A DNA stretch of 5,390 nt, from positions 1 to 5,390 of the forward strand of contig JAFAKI010000209.1 in NCBI GenBank assembly GCA_019235595.1, written 5' to 3'. Under the pieces are notes generated by a model. The model had not been told where the DNA came from. It was given only the letters and a program-made list of their open reading frames with translations, and ran no database searches. A program made the translations under genes and the position numbers. Position 1 is the first letter of the stretch. Every line of letters begins with the position of its first letter. Shown here piece after piece: positions 1 through 5,390 of this stretch. The stretch comes from Mucilaginibacter sp. GTDB taxonomy: Bacteria; Bacteroidota; Bacteroidia; Sphingobacteriales; Sphingobacteriaceae.

Positions 1-758
1 AACGGCACACCAAAGTTAAGCGTTGCCTTACCGCCTGCAGGCATACAAGCAAAGGGCTGCCCAACCGGGCTGAATGGGTTAAGCAGGTTGTTGTTAATGA
101 GCTGGTAACCGTAAGTGCCTACAACACTACCGTCGGTCGATCTGGCAATGATGGTATAGTTAGCTTTGATAGGCGTAAATTGATACCCGGTGTTTGGTAT
201 AGTAATGTTAGAACCTTCATTGCCCCCGGTGGTTTCATTGTGAAAGCTGGCGGTAACTGTACCGCTGGAAGTGGGCAATATGGTATATGGCGAAGTGGTA
301 CCGACGCATCGCCCAAATACATTCGTGCCGACCGTCTCTGTACATGAAAGTGTTGGCGTTATTGCCGTACCTGCCTGAACGGTGATGCTCGCTGTATTTG
401 AACTGGTGGATGCAGGAGTAGTCGTCACAACCTCTATTTTGTAACTTCCGGCCGCTAGTCCGTTGGGTATTGTCGCGTTTACAAACCCAGCGTAAAACCC
501 GGAATAGGTACCAATAACTGTTGTTCCGGAGGAAAAAGAGCCGGATGAATTGGATAAAATTACCTGGAACTGGTTGCTGTTTTTATCGAGACAAGTACCT
601 GTGGTACCAAGACTGATAGGAACAGCAACGGTTGAGCCGGGAGCATAAGGTCCGGGATCAACAGTACCAACCGTTATGGTTTGAGCAAAAGCACCTTTTA
701 TTGTGAATAAGGTGAATATTGCTAAAAGGTACAAATATTTCGTAAAGGTCTTGTCCAT
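1..758 (-). CDS. Secreted Ig-like/beta-rich repeat protein, N-terminal part (runs off the left edge)
   Basis: The frame is open from the ATG at 758-756 to the window edge: 252 complete codons, no stop. Residues 1-25 form a clear signal peptide: K3/K7, a hydrophobic core (LYLLAIFTLFTI), then GAFA followed by QT, giving likely cleavage after A25. The mature part is rich in Thr, Ser, Gly, Val and Asn, as in stacked beta-sandwich domains. A first module covers about 26-128 (start TITVGTVDPGPYAPGS, then GTYSGFYAGFVNATIP at 83-98) and a second begins near 130. Cysteines are at 56, 139, 151 and 238. In Sphingobacteriaceae, N-termini of this type usually belong to very large surface or secreted proteins ending in a gliding-motility/type IX sorting domain; that end lies outside the window, so export by T9SS is inference. 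An ATG at 762-760 is in another frame. No Shine-Dalgarno or clear promoter is seen. Exact role is unknown; adhesion or extracellular matrix are possibilities. Confidence 0.8.
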   Translation of the reverse strand, partial: MDKTFTKYLYLLAIFTLFTIKGAFAQTITVGTVDPGPYAPGSTVAVPISLGTTGTCLDKNSNQFQVILSNSSGSFSSGTTVIGTYSGFYAGFVNATIPNGLAAGSYKIEVVTTTPASTSSNTASITVQAGTAITPTLSCTETVGTNVFGRCVGTTSPYTILPTSSGTVTASFHNETTGGNEGSNITIPNTGYQFTPIKANYTIIARSTDGSVVGTYGYQLINNNLLNPFSPVGQPFACMPAGGKATLNFGVP

Positions 759-1023
759 ACATTTTTCAATTTGTTGTAGGGGTACGCCTAACAGTTGTTC
801 TTTACCATTTTAGCAAGAAAACCTGCTTTTAATGAAAACGCAGGTTTTAAGTAATCAGAACTAACTTCAGCCTTTATACGAAGCTGAGTGTATTGGGTTG
901 CAGTATTTTAGGGATTATTGGCCTGTTTAAAACAAAGGGAAAAAAGTCAAACTAAAAATCTTTGATTAACTGGCGGTTAATTATAATATCTGAAGTGAAA
1001 AAAAGTTAAAATGTGGATAAGTT
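759..1023. other. Intergenic region between two minus-strand genes
   Basis: This is 265 bp of AT-rich DNA between the stop of the SpmA/SpmB-like gene and the start of the secreted-protein gene, both on the minus strand. No open frame of useful length, tRNA or known riboswitch was recognised. The only clear structure is the hairpin at 818-848. The promoter of the downstream secreted-protein gene should lie here, but I found no good TAnnTTTG match. Confidence 0.6.
818..848 (-). terminator. Hairpin with A/T flanks, possible intrinsic terminator
   Basis: The arms AAAACCTGC (818-826) and GCAGGTTTT (840-848) are perfectly complementary over 9 bp. The stem can extend inward by TTTT (827-830) with AAAA (835-838) if C839 is bulged, leaving an AATG loop. 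Read on the minus strand, the stem ends in TTTT followed by CTTGC, so the U-tract is short. It lies 176 bp past the stop of the SpmA/SpmB-like gene and about 60 bp before the secreted-protein start. It could end transcription of the former or act as a leader hairpin (attenuator) for the latter. The structure is certain; the function is inferred. Confidence 0.4.
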
Positions 1024-2262
1024 TTATCCAAAAAACAGGTACGAAACGAAGATGGCAGCTATAATTCCTGCTAAATCTGCTATTAGACCAAAGGGTATTG
1101 AGTACCGAAATTTTTTGATACCAACCGAACCAAAATAGAGCGCGACAATATAAAATGTAGTATCAGCAGAACCATTAAAAACGCAGCCTAAACGGCCTGC
1201 AAAACTGTCCGGGCCGAAGGTCTGCATAGTAGTGATCATCATTGCGCGAGATCCCGAGCCACTCAGCGGTTTCATGTAAGCTACCGGCATGGCATCCACA
1301 AAACGGGTATCGAGCCCCAAACCATTTACCGCCCACCTTAAACCATCATTCATATACCCCAAGGCACCGCAACTACGGAAAACAGCAATGCCTACCAGCA
1401 TGGCAACCAGGTAAGGAATTATTTTTATACAAGTATCAAAACCCCCTTTTGCACCATCAATAAATGCTTCAAAAACATTGATTTTTTTGATAAGTCCACC
1501 CACTATAAATATTACTGCTATCGCAAAAAGGAGGAAATTACTGGAAACTTTAGAAAATGTACTGATTTGTTCCTTTGTAAGATGTGTCGTGAAGTACCAT
1601 ACCAACAAGATGATTAATAGTGTCAACCCTCCAATCCAAGCAATAATCACCTTATCAAAAAGATTTATCCGCTGTTTAATAGACACAGCTATCATCCCAA
1701 TAACGGCCGATGCAAATGTAGCTATGATGCAGGGTATAAAAATGTCAGTCGGGTCTTTCGCATGCAATATGGCACGCTGTGCAATAATGGTAACTGGCAG
1801 TAATTGCAACCCGGAGGTTAATAATACCAGGAACATAATTTGAGCATTAGAGGCTGTATCCTTCTTTGGATTTAGTTCCTGTAGGCTATCCATCGCTTTT
1901 AGACCGAGCGGAGTAGCGGCATTAGTAAGCCCAAGTAAGTTGGCAGAGAAACTCATCATAAGATTTCCCATTGCAGGATGTCCGTCTGGTATTTCCGGAA
2001 AAATACGTCTGAAAAATGGGCCAACGATTCGTGATAAAAACCTTATAGCGCCGGCTTTTTCGCCTATGTTCATTATTCCAAGCCAAAGGGTCATGGCACC
2101 TGCCAAGGGTAGAGCTATGTCCATTACTGCCGTCTGAGACGAGCTGAATAGGCTGTCGACAATTGATTTAAAGGCGTCTGTATCACCCAGGAAAATCAAT
2201 TTTACGAGGGCAATTATAAAAGCGATAAGAAAAAAGAAGATCCAGATATAGTTAAGGGCCAT
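1024..2262 (-). CDS. Fused SpmA-SpmB-like membrane protein (nucleoside recognition/gate domain)
   Basis: This 412-residue polytopic membrane protein starts at ATG 2262-2260 and ends at TAA 1026-1024. Residues 1 to about 200 match SpmA: a hydrophobic N-terminus, then GNLMMSFSANLLGLTNAATP (99-118) and GLKAMDSLQELNP (120-132). Residues about 240-412 match SpmB: KPLSGSGSRAMM (331-342), FAGRLGCVFNGSADTTFY (354-371) and a hydrophobic C-terminus. The two are joined by a transmembrane stretch near 205-225. Several membrane helices are evident across the protein. In Bacillus, SpmA and SpmB are two separate proteins needed for spore core dehydration. Here they form one chain in an organism that should not sporulate, so the role must differ; transport of a small solute is a guess from the gate-type domain. 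The substrate is unknown. The gene stands alone, divergent from the DinB gene across a 68-bp gap. Confidence 0.9.
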   Translation of the reverse strand: MALNYIWIFFFLIAFIIALVKLIFLGDTDAFKSIVDSLFSSSQTAVMDIALPLAGAMTLWLGIMNIGEKAGAIRFLSRIVGPFFRRIFPEIPDGHPAMGNLMMSFSANLLGLTNAATPLGLKAMDSLQELNPKKDTASNAQIMFLVLLTSGLQLLPVTIIAQRAILHAKDPTDIFIPCIIATFASAVIGMIAVSIKQRINLFDKVIIAWIGGLTLLIILLVWYFTTHLTKEQISTFSKVSSNFLLFAIAVIFIVGGLIKKINVFEAFIDGAKGGFDTCIKIIPYLVAMLVGIAVFRSCGALGYMNDGLRWAVNGLGLDTRFVDAMPVAYMKPLSGSGSRAMMITTMQTFGPDSFAGRLGCVFNGSADTTFYIVALYFGSVGIKKFRYSIPFGLIADLAGIIAAIFVSYLFFG

Positions 2263-2330
2263 AGCGCTTATTCAGGTGCTGAAGGTAATAGTTTTTTGTA
2301 AAAAAAATTAAGATTTCCTTGCTATATTTA
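2263..2330. promoter_or_regulatory. Divergent intergenic region between the SpmAB-like gene and the DinB gene
   Basis: These 68 bp must hold the starts of two diverging transcripts. Toward the plus strand, TATATTTA at 2323-2330 resembles the Bacteroidota -7 element TAnnTTTG (7 of 8 positions), with a TTG at 2296-2298. The spacing of 24 bp is slightly longer than usual. An A-tract at 2300-2307 lies between them. If this -7 box is real, transcription would begin near 2337, downstream of the ATG at 2331, which would favour the ATG at 2349 as the DinB start. No good match is seen for the minus-strand gene. Confidence 0.3.
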
Positions 2331-2813
2331 ATGACAGATATCGCGACCATGAAACAGGTATCCAAAAATATATTGACAGCAATTTACCAGTTTATCAAAT
2401 CTCTCAACAACCCCGACAATCGCCCGATAGACTGGAATACCAACCCCTTACCGGGGCAATGGTCAAAAAAAGAGATCATGGGTCATTTATGCGATAGTGC
2501 CATGATCAACCTGCAGCGTTTCATAAGATGCACTTATGAAGAGAATTTCAAACTGGTTTATGAGCAGGATGAATGGGTAAAGGCGCAGCATTACCAGGAA
2601 ATGACTCAAGATGAAGTACTGCAATTGTGGAAGATACTGAATTTGCAGATCATCCATGTGCTGGATAATTACCCGGCCGACAGGATGCAAGCCAAATGCG
2701 ATACCGGTCAAACCGAGGTAAAACTGCACACTATAGAATGGCTGGCCAACGATTATTTAGAGCATTTACAACATCATTTAAACCAGATCAAAGTGCATGA
2801 ACCCGTTAATTGA
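2331..2813 (+). CDS. DinB/YfiT-like four-helix-bundle protein (putative metal-dependent)
   Basis: The protein has 160 residues from ATG 2331. It belongs to the DinB/YfiT-like superfamily: WSKKEIMGHLCDSA (44-57) carries the first expected metal ligand, H52. DYLEHLQHHLNQI (141-153) carries the C-terminal HxxxH pair, H145 and H149. Together these make the three-histidine site known from Bacillus YfiT. The family includes thiol-dependent transferases and hydrolases, but most members, including this one, have no known substrate. It is probably cytosolic; no signal peptide is seen. The start is uncertain: TTG 2319 extends the frame, ATG 2349 (MKQVSKNI) would give 154 residues, and none has a Shine-Dalgarno site. 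The stop at 2811-2813 lies 11 bp before the DUF3052 gene on the same strand, so the two are probably cotranscribed. Confidence 0.85.
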   Translation: MTDIATMKQVSKNILTAIYQFIKSLNNPDNRPIDWNTNPLPGQWSKKEIMGHLCDSAMINLQRFIRCTYEENFKLVYEQDEWVKAQHYQEMTQDEVLQLWKILNLQIIHVLDNYPADRMQAKCDTGQTEVKLHTIEWLANDYLEHLQHHLNQIKVHEPVN

Positions 2814-2824
2814 TACCTTTTGAT

Positions 2825-3253
2825 ATGGTGGAGAATGAGATAGTTAAAACAGCCGGATATTCCGGCACTCCGCTGGCTAAAAAGCTCGGGATAAAAGGCG
2901 ATTTTCATGTTGATTTGATCAATGCGCCGGAATATTACTTATGCCTCTTTACGGATCTACCGGCCAATCTGTATTTTGGAAATGATAAAGATGTCAAAGT
3001 CGATCTGATCCATTTTTTTACCAAAAGCCGGGAAGAATACCAATCACTACTGCCACAATTAAAGAATCGCATCAAACCCAACGGGTCAATATGGATATCG
3101 TGGCCGAAGAAATCATCCAAAGTACCAACGGACATTACAGAAGATGTCATCCGTAATTTCGCCTTACAAAGCGGTTTGGTGGATATAAAAGTTTGCGCAG
3201 TTGATGAAACCTGGTCAGGTCTGAAACTGGTTATTCCTGTTAAGGATCGTTAA
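2825..3253 (+). CDS. DUF3052 family protein
   Basis: The protein has 142 residues from ATG 2825 and lacks signal peptide and membrane segments. It matches DUF3052 along its length: GYSGTPLAKKLGIK at 11-24, then a Rossmann-like alternation, SIWISWPKKSSKVPTDITED at 88-107, and a C-terminal block with GLVDIKVCAVDETWSGLKLV (117-136). The family is widespread, small and cytosolic; its fold resembles a methyltransferase core, but no activity is established to my knowledge. A longer reading from TTG 2810 would overlap the DinB stop by four bases (TTGA) and permit translational coupling. I prefer ATG 2825 because the GYSGTPLAKK block already begins at residue 11 from there. It follows the DinB-like gene by 11 bp as the second gene of an apparent two-gene operon, and is followed at once by a long hairpin repeat. 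Confidence 0.88.
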   Translation: MVENEIVKTAGYSGTPLAKKLGIKGDFHVDLINAPEYYLCLFTDLPANLYFGNDKDVKVDLIHFFTKSREEYQSLLPQLKNRIKPNGSIWISWPKKSSKVPTDITEDVIRNFALQSGLVDIKVCAVDETWSGLKLVIPVKDR

Positions 3254-3257
3254 CGTT

Positions 3258-3352
3258 GGTTGTAGTGGTTATAAAGGTTGTAATGGTTGTAGAGGTTTGC
3301 AACAATTAATCCACCTATTACAACATCTACAACCATTACAACAACTACAACC
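3258..3352. repeat. Long imperfect inverted repeat built from 9-bp GGTTGTArt-like units
   Basis: The left arm consists of consecutive 9-mers: GGTTGTAGT (3258-3266), GGTTATAAA (3267-3275), GGTTGTAAT (3276-3284), GGTTGTAGA (3285-3293), then a degenerate GGTTTGCAA. The right arm is their reverse complement. 3258-3266 pairs perfectly with 3344-3352, and 3277-3293 pairs perfectly with 3326-3342 (17 bp). Between these stems the left arm holds about one extra 9-bp unit (GGTTATAAA), so the arms differ by a unit insertion or deletion. The loop is roughly 3298-3321. The composition is extreme: no C from 3255 to 3299 and no G from 3301 to 3368. It begins 5 bp after the DUF3052 stop and has no T-run after it, so it is not a classical intrinsic terminator. 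It is likely a dispersed non-coding repeat. Confidence 0.85.
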
Positions 3353-3483
3353 TTCACCCAAACTTATTGTAACTGAAGCCGTAAAAGAGGTTATTAAAAG
3401 TATTTTCTTATTAACCTAAGTTTAAAATTTATTTATTAAAAGTCAGATTTGTGCCCTTGGGTAACATTCCTGTCTAAAAATGA

Positions 3484-3491
3484 TAACTTTG
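3484..3491 (+). promoter_or_regulatory. Probable -7 promoter element of the OsmC-metZ operon
   Basis: TAACTTTG is an exact match to the Bacteroidota -7 consensus TAnnTTTG and lies 22 bp before the OsmC ATG. Transcription would begin near 3497, giving a short A/T-rich leader. The -33 partner is less clear: TTG at 3457-3459 is 24 bp away, slightly beyond the normal range. The leader has no Shine-Dalgarno motif, as is usual in this phylum. Confidence 0.55.
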
Positions 3492-3513
3492 CAACCTATA
3501 ATTATTAAAAAGC

Positions 3514-3942
3514 ATGCCTACTATTCAACTTTCGCGTGTACACGGTGATTTCGGCTTTGAGGCTACAGATGAGAATGGCCACACTATTAAAATGGACAGC
3601 AGCCCCGAAAGCGGCGGTTTAAACTACGGCGTTCGTCCGATGCAAAGCCTGTTGATGGCTTTAGGCGGATGCTCTGCTATCGATGTGATCAGCATATTGA
3701 AAAAACAACGTCAGGATGTGGTTGATTATAAAATGACCATTAGCGGAGAGCGCGAAAAAGGTAAGGAACCATCACTTTGGCAAACTATCCACGTTAAATT
3801 TCAGCTGTATGGCGACATTGACAAGGATAAAGCTGAACGCGCGGTTGACCTGTCGATCAATAAGTATTGCTCGGTTGCAGCTACTTTGATGAAGGCCGGT
3901 GCAACTATAACCACTCAGGTGGTTGTACACCCGGCTTTGTAA
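3514..3942 (+). CDS. OsmC family protein (YhfA-like, cysteine peroxidase-type fold)
   Basis: The protein has 142 residues and is probably cytosolic. It has the OsmC layout: N-terminal beta strands (1-40), the first conserved cysteine in LLMALGGCSAIDVISIL (C53), a middle strand region (YKMTISGERE, 72-81), and the second conserved cysteine in INKYCSVAATL (C119). In characterised OsmC/Ohr proteins two such cysteines reduce organic hydroperoxides. This one looks closer to the YhfA-like branch, for which the substrate is not settled, so peroxidase activity is likely but not proven. The start at ATG 3514 follows a good -7 element. It is followed after 36 bp by metZ on the same strand with no terminator between, so the two are probably cotranscribed. 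This suggests a role near sulfur metabolism or protection of sulfur-containing intermediates. Confidence 0.9.
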   Translation: MPTIQLSRVHGDFGFEATDENGHTIKMDSSPESGGLNYGVRPMQSLLMALGGCSAIDVISILKKQRQDVVDYKMTISGEREKGKEPSLWQTIHVKFQLYGDIDKDKAERAVDLSINKYCSVAATLMKAGATITTQVVVHPAL

Positions 3943-3978
3943 TTACAACACATTCTTCTATCACATTCACAAAATATC

Positions 3979-5160
3979 ATGTCTAAAAAACTAGATCCGG
4001 TTACCCAGGCTATCCGTATACAATCGCAGAAAACCCAGCAACAAGAACATTCTACTCCGTTATATCTTACCAGCAGCTTTACTTTTGATGAAGCCGAGGC
4101 TATGCGCGCAGCATTTGCTGACGAGACAGATGATAATATCTATAGCCGTTTCAGCAATCCGAACGTTGATGAATTTATTGCCAAAATGTGCGCTTTGGAA
4201 GGTGCAGAGGCAGGCTTTGCTACGTCAACCGGGATGAGCGCAATATTCTCGTCCATGTTTGCCCTGCTGAGTAAAGGAGATCATTTGATCTGTTGCAGCT
4301 CTGTTTTTGGCAGCACGTTTACCATGGTAACCAAATATCTTTCGCGATTTGGTATTGAAAGCACGCTGGTGGCTGCTAATGATAATGCAGCATGGGAAGC
4401 AGCAGTTAAACCGAACAGTAAAATGGTTTACCTTGAAACGCCTACCAATCCGCAGTTAGAAGTGCTCGACCTGGAATGGATAGGACAGTTTTCAAAAAAA
4501 CATGGATTAATACTGAATGTTGATAATTGCTTTGCTACACCACTACTACAACGCCCGGTTGATTTTGGCGCTGACATCGTTGTACATTCCGCAACCAAAT
4601 GGATAGACGGACAGGGTAGGGTATTAGGTGGTGTGATCGTTGGTCGCGCCGATCTGATAAAAGATATTTACCTGTTCTGCCGTAATACCGGCCCTTCTAT
4701 GTCGCCGTTCAACGCATGGGTATTGAGTAAAAGTTTGGAAACCTTGGATGTACGCATGCAGCGTCATTGCGATAACGCTTTGAAAATAGCGGAAACCTTA
4801 CAAAGCAATCCAAATGTATCATGGGTAAAATATCCGTTCCTGAAAGGACACCCGCAATATGATATTGCCAAGAAACAAATGAAATTAGGCGGCGGGGTAT
4901 TATGTTTCGAGATAAAAGGCGGTTTGGAAGCTGGGCGTAAATTCCTCGACGCACTCGAGATGCTGTCAGTAACTGCTAATCTGGGCGACACGCGCAGTAT
5001 TGCCTCACACCCAGCGAGTACGACACATTCACGGTTGAGCGATGCAGAAAGATTGTCTGTTGGTATTACTCCGGGCTTGATTCGTATATCTGTTGGTTTA
5101 GAAAAAGTTGAGGATACAATAGCTGATATTACCCAGGCTTTAGAAAAAAGCAGCCGTTAA
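3979..5160 (+). CDS. metZ: O-succinylhomoserine (or O-acetylhomoserine) sulfhydrylase, MetZ type
   Basis: This 393-residue protein is a full-length member of the Cys/Met-metabolism PLP enzyme family. It condenses an O-acylhomoserine with sulfide to give homocysteine, the direct sulfhydrylation route to methionine. Visible signatures are YSRFSNPN (55-62), phosphate-binding STGM (83-86), ETPTNP (153-158), PLP-ring aspartate D182 in NVDNCFATP, Schiff-base lysine K207 in VVHSATKWIDGQGRVLGG, and substrate-carboxylate arginine R369 in LIRISVGLE. MetZ rather than cystathionine gamma-synthase or MetY is favoured by DGQGRVLGG, by GPSMSPFNAW (238-247), and by phenylalanine in SSVFGST (107-113) where cystathionine synthases and lyases have tyrosine. 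Whether the acyl group is succinyl or acetyl cannot be told from the sequence, since the acyltransferase is not in the window. It is the second gene after OsmC and is closed by a strong terminator. No SAM riboswitch was recognised upstream. Confidence 0.92.
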   Translation: MSKKLDPVTQAIRIQSQKTQQQEHSTPLYLTSSFTFDEAEAMRAAFADETDDNIYSRFSNPNVDEFIAKMCALEGAEAGFATSTGMSAIFSSMFALLSKGDHLICCSSVFGSTFTMVTKYLSRFGIESTLVAANDNAAWEAAVKPNSKMVYLETPTNPQLEVLDLEWIGQFSKKHGLILNVDNCFATPLLQRPVDFGADIVVHSATKWIDGQGRVLGGVIVGRADLIKDIYLFCRNTGPSMSPFNAWVLSKSLETLDVRMQRHCDNALKIAETLQSNPNVSWVKYPFLKGHPQYDIAKKQMKLGGGVLCFEIKGGLEAGRKFLDALEMLSVTANLGDTRSIASHPASTTHSRLSDAERLSVGITPGLIRISVGLEKVEDTIADITQALEKSSR

Positions 5161-5186
5161 TCGTCTTGTAAGATTTTATAAATAAG

Positions 5187-5213
5187 AAAGCCGCCCATTT
5201 TGAGCGGCTTTTT
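5187..5213 (+). terminator. Intrinsic terminator of the OsmC-metZ operon, probably bidirectional
   Basis: The stem AAAGCCGC (5187-5194) with GCGGCTTT (5204-5211) is perfect over 8 bp, with a 9-base loop (CCATTTTGA). It is followed by further T residues (TTATATTTT). It begins 26 bp after the metZ stop. On the opposite strand the same stem is followed by CTTATTTAT, so it may also stop the convergent SRPBCC-like gene, whose stop codon is at 5219-5221. Confidence 0.88.
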
Positions 5214-5218
5214 ATATT

Positions 5219-5390
5219 TTATGGGACATCAAAGAAATCTGCCAGGGGCCCAAAATAAGAATCATCCCAGCCCTCAGCAAAACTGTCATAATCAGCGTCG
5301 GGAATATTAGTATGTCTTAATTCAACTGAAGTTCCTTTTTTATCGGGGTGAAGTTTTATAGTAACAATAGATGCTTCCGGCTGGCCATCA
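5219..5390 (-). CDS. SRPBCC/AHSA1-like protein, C-terminal end (runs off the right edge)
   Basis: Only the last 56 residues are in the window, ending at the TAA formed by 5221-5219. The visible part has a strand ending in TIKLHP, a second strand SVELRHTNIP, then YDSFAEGWDDSYFGPLADFF. The order 'strand, H-x-x-x-P, then EGW...YF.PL..FF helix' is typical of the end of activator-of-Hsp90-ATPase-like SRPBCC (START-fold) proteins, small soluble proteins with a hydrophobic ligand cavity. In the family the tryptophan of the GW motif packs the C-terminal helix. Ligand and function are not inferable. It is convergent with metZ, separated by 58 bp containing the shared terminator. Confidence 0.75.
   Translation of the reverse strand, partial: DGQPEASIVTIKLHPDKKGTSVELRHTNIPDADYDSFAEGWDDSYFGPLADFFDVP

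Noticed and set aside
119..322. A 67-residue minus-strand frame with an ATG.
   Set aside because: It overlaps, in another frame of the same strand, the secreted-protein gene that starts at 758 and has a clear signal peptide and domain pattern.
965..981. Small palindrome ATTAAC-TGGCG-GTTAAT just past the SpmA-SpmB-like stop as an intrinsic terminator.
   Set aside because: The stem is only 6 bp and nearly all A/T, and the following T-run is broken. It is too weak to call, though it may contribute to 3' end formation.
1242..2137. Several open frames on the plus strand opposite the SpmA-SpmB-like gene.
   Set aside because: They are antisense to a strongly conserved membrane protein, have no recognisable domains, and their composition mirrors the hydrophobic codons of the real gene.
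3258..3352. CRISPR array or phage-type tandem repeats.
   Set aside because: The units are 9 bp with no spacers between them, and the two halves are inverted. No cas gene is nearby.
3225..3419. An open plus-strand frame running through the 9-bp repeat, which would read as a Gly/Cys-rich then Leu/Gln-rich peptide.
   Set aside because: It has no ATG or GTG start, its apparent periodicity simply follows the 9-bp DNA unit, and its composition follows the inverted-repeat base bias. It is a by-product of the repeat.
3353..3513. SAM or other methionine-related riboswitch before OsmC-metZ.
   Set aside because: The probable transcription start near 3497 leaves a leader under 20 bases, and no conserved riboswitch core is seen further upstream.
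4709..4991. Minus-strand open frames inside metZ.
   Set aside because: They are shadows of a complete, motif-rich PLP enzyme and resemble no known protein.

Overview
The window looks like a chromosomal segment from a Bacteroidota bacterium, most likely family Sphingobacteriaceae (Mucilaginibacter/Pedobacter-like). This is inferred from four things: the protein families and their wording; the absence of Shine-Dalgarno sites before the genes; a TAnnTTTG-type -7 promoter element before the OsmC gene; and the start of a secreted protein of the kind usually exported by the type IX secretion system. No rRNA, tRNA, insertion sequence, phage gene or CRISPR array is visible.

Layout, left to right. 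(1) 1-758, minus strand: the N-terminal 252 residues of a secreted beta-rich, Ig-like repeat protein that runs off the left edge. (2) 759-1023: intergenic, with a perfect 9-bp-arm hairpin at 818-848. (3) 1024-2262, minus strand: a 412-residue membrane protein that fuses SpmA-like and SpmB-like (nucleoside recognition/gate) domains. (4) 2263-2330: a 68-bp divergent gap. (5) 2331-2813 and 2825-3253, plus strand: a DinB/YfiT-like protein followed 11 bp later by a DUF3052 protein, probably one operon. (6) 3254-3513: an AT-rich gap with a striking long imperfect hairpin built of 9-bp units (3258-3352), then the likely promoter of the next operon. (7) 3514-3942 and 3979-5160, plus strand: an OsmC-family thiol peroxidase-like protein followed by MetZ, the PLP enzyme that makes homocysteine by direct sulfhydrylation. 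(8) 5187-5213: a strong intrinsic terminator in a convergent gap. (9) 5219-5390, minus strand: the C-terminal end of an SRPBCC/AHSA1-like protein.

What works together: the OsmC-MetZ pair is the clearest functional unit. It joins methionine biosynthesis from sulfide with a cysteine-based OsmC protein. The DinB-DUF3052 pair is a small operon of two poorly characterised soluble proteins. The rest is housekeeping or of unknown role. No gene cluster here has the look of a new defence or biosynthetic system. The most unusual element is the non-coding 9-bp-unit hairpin at 3258-3352, which is probably a dispersed genomic repeat.
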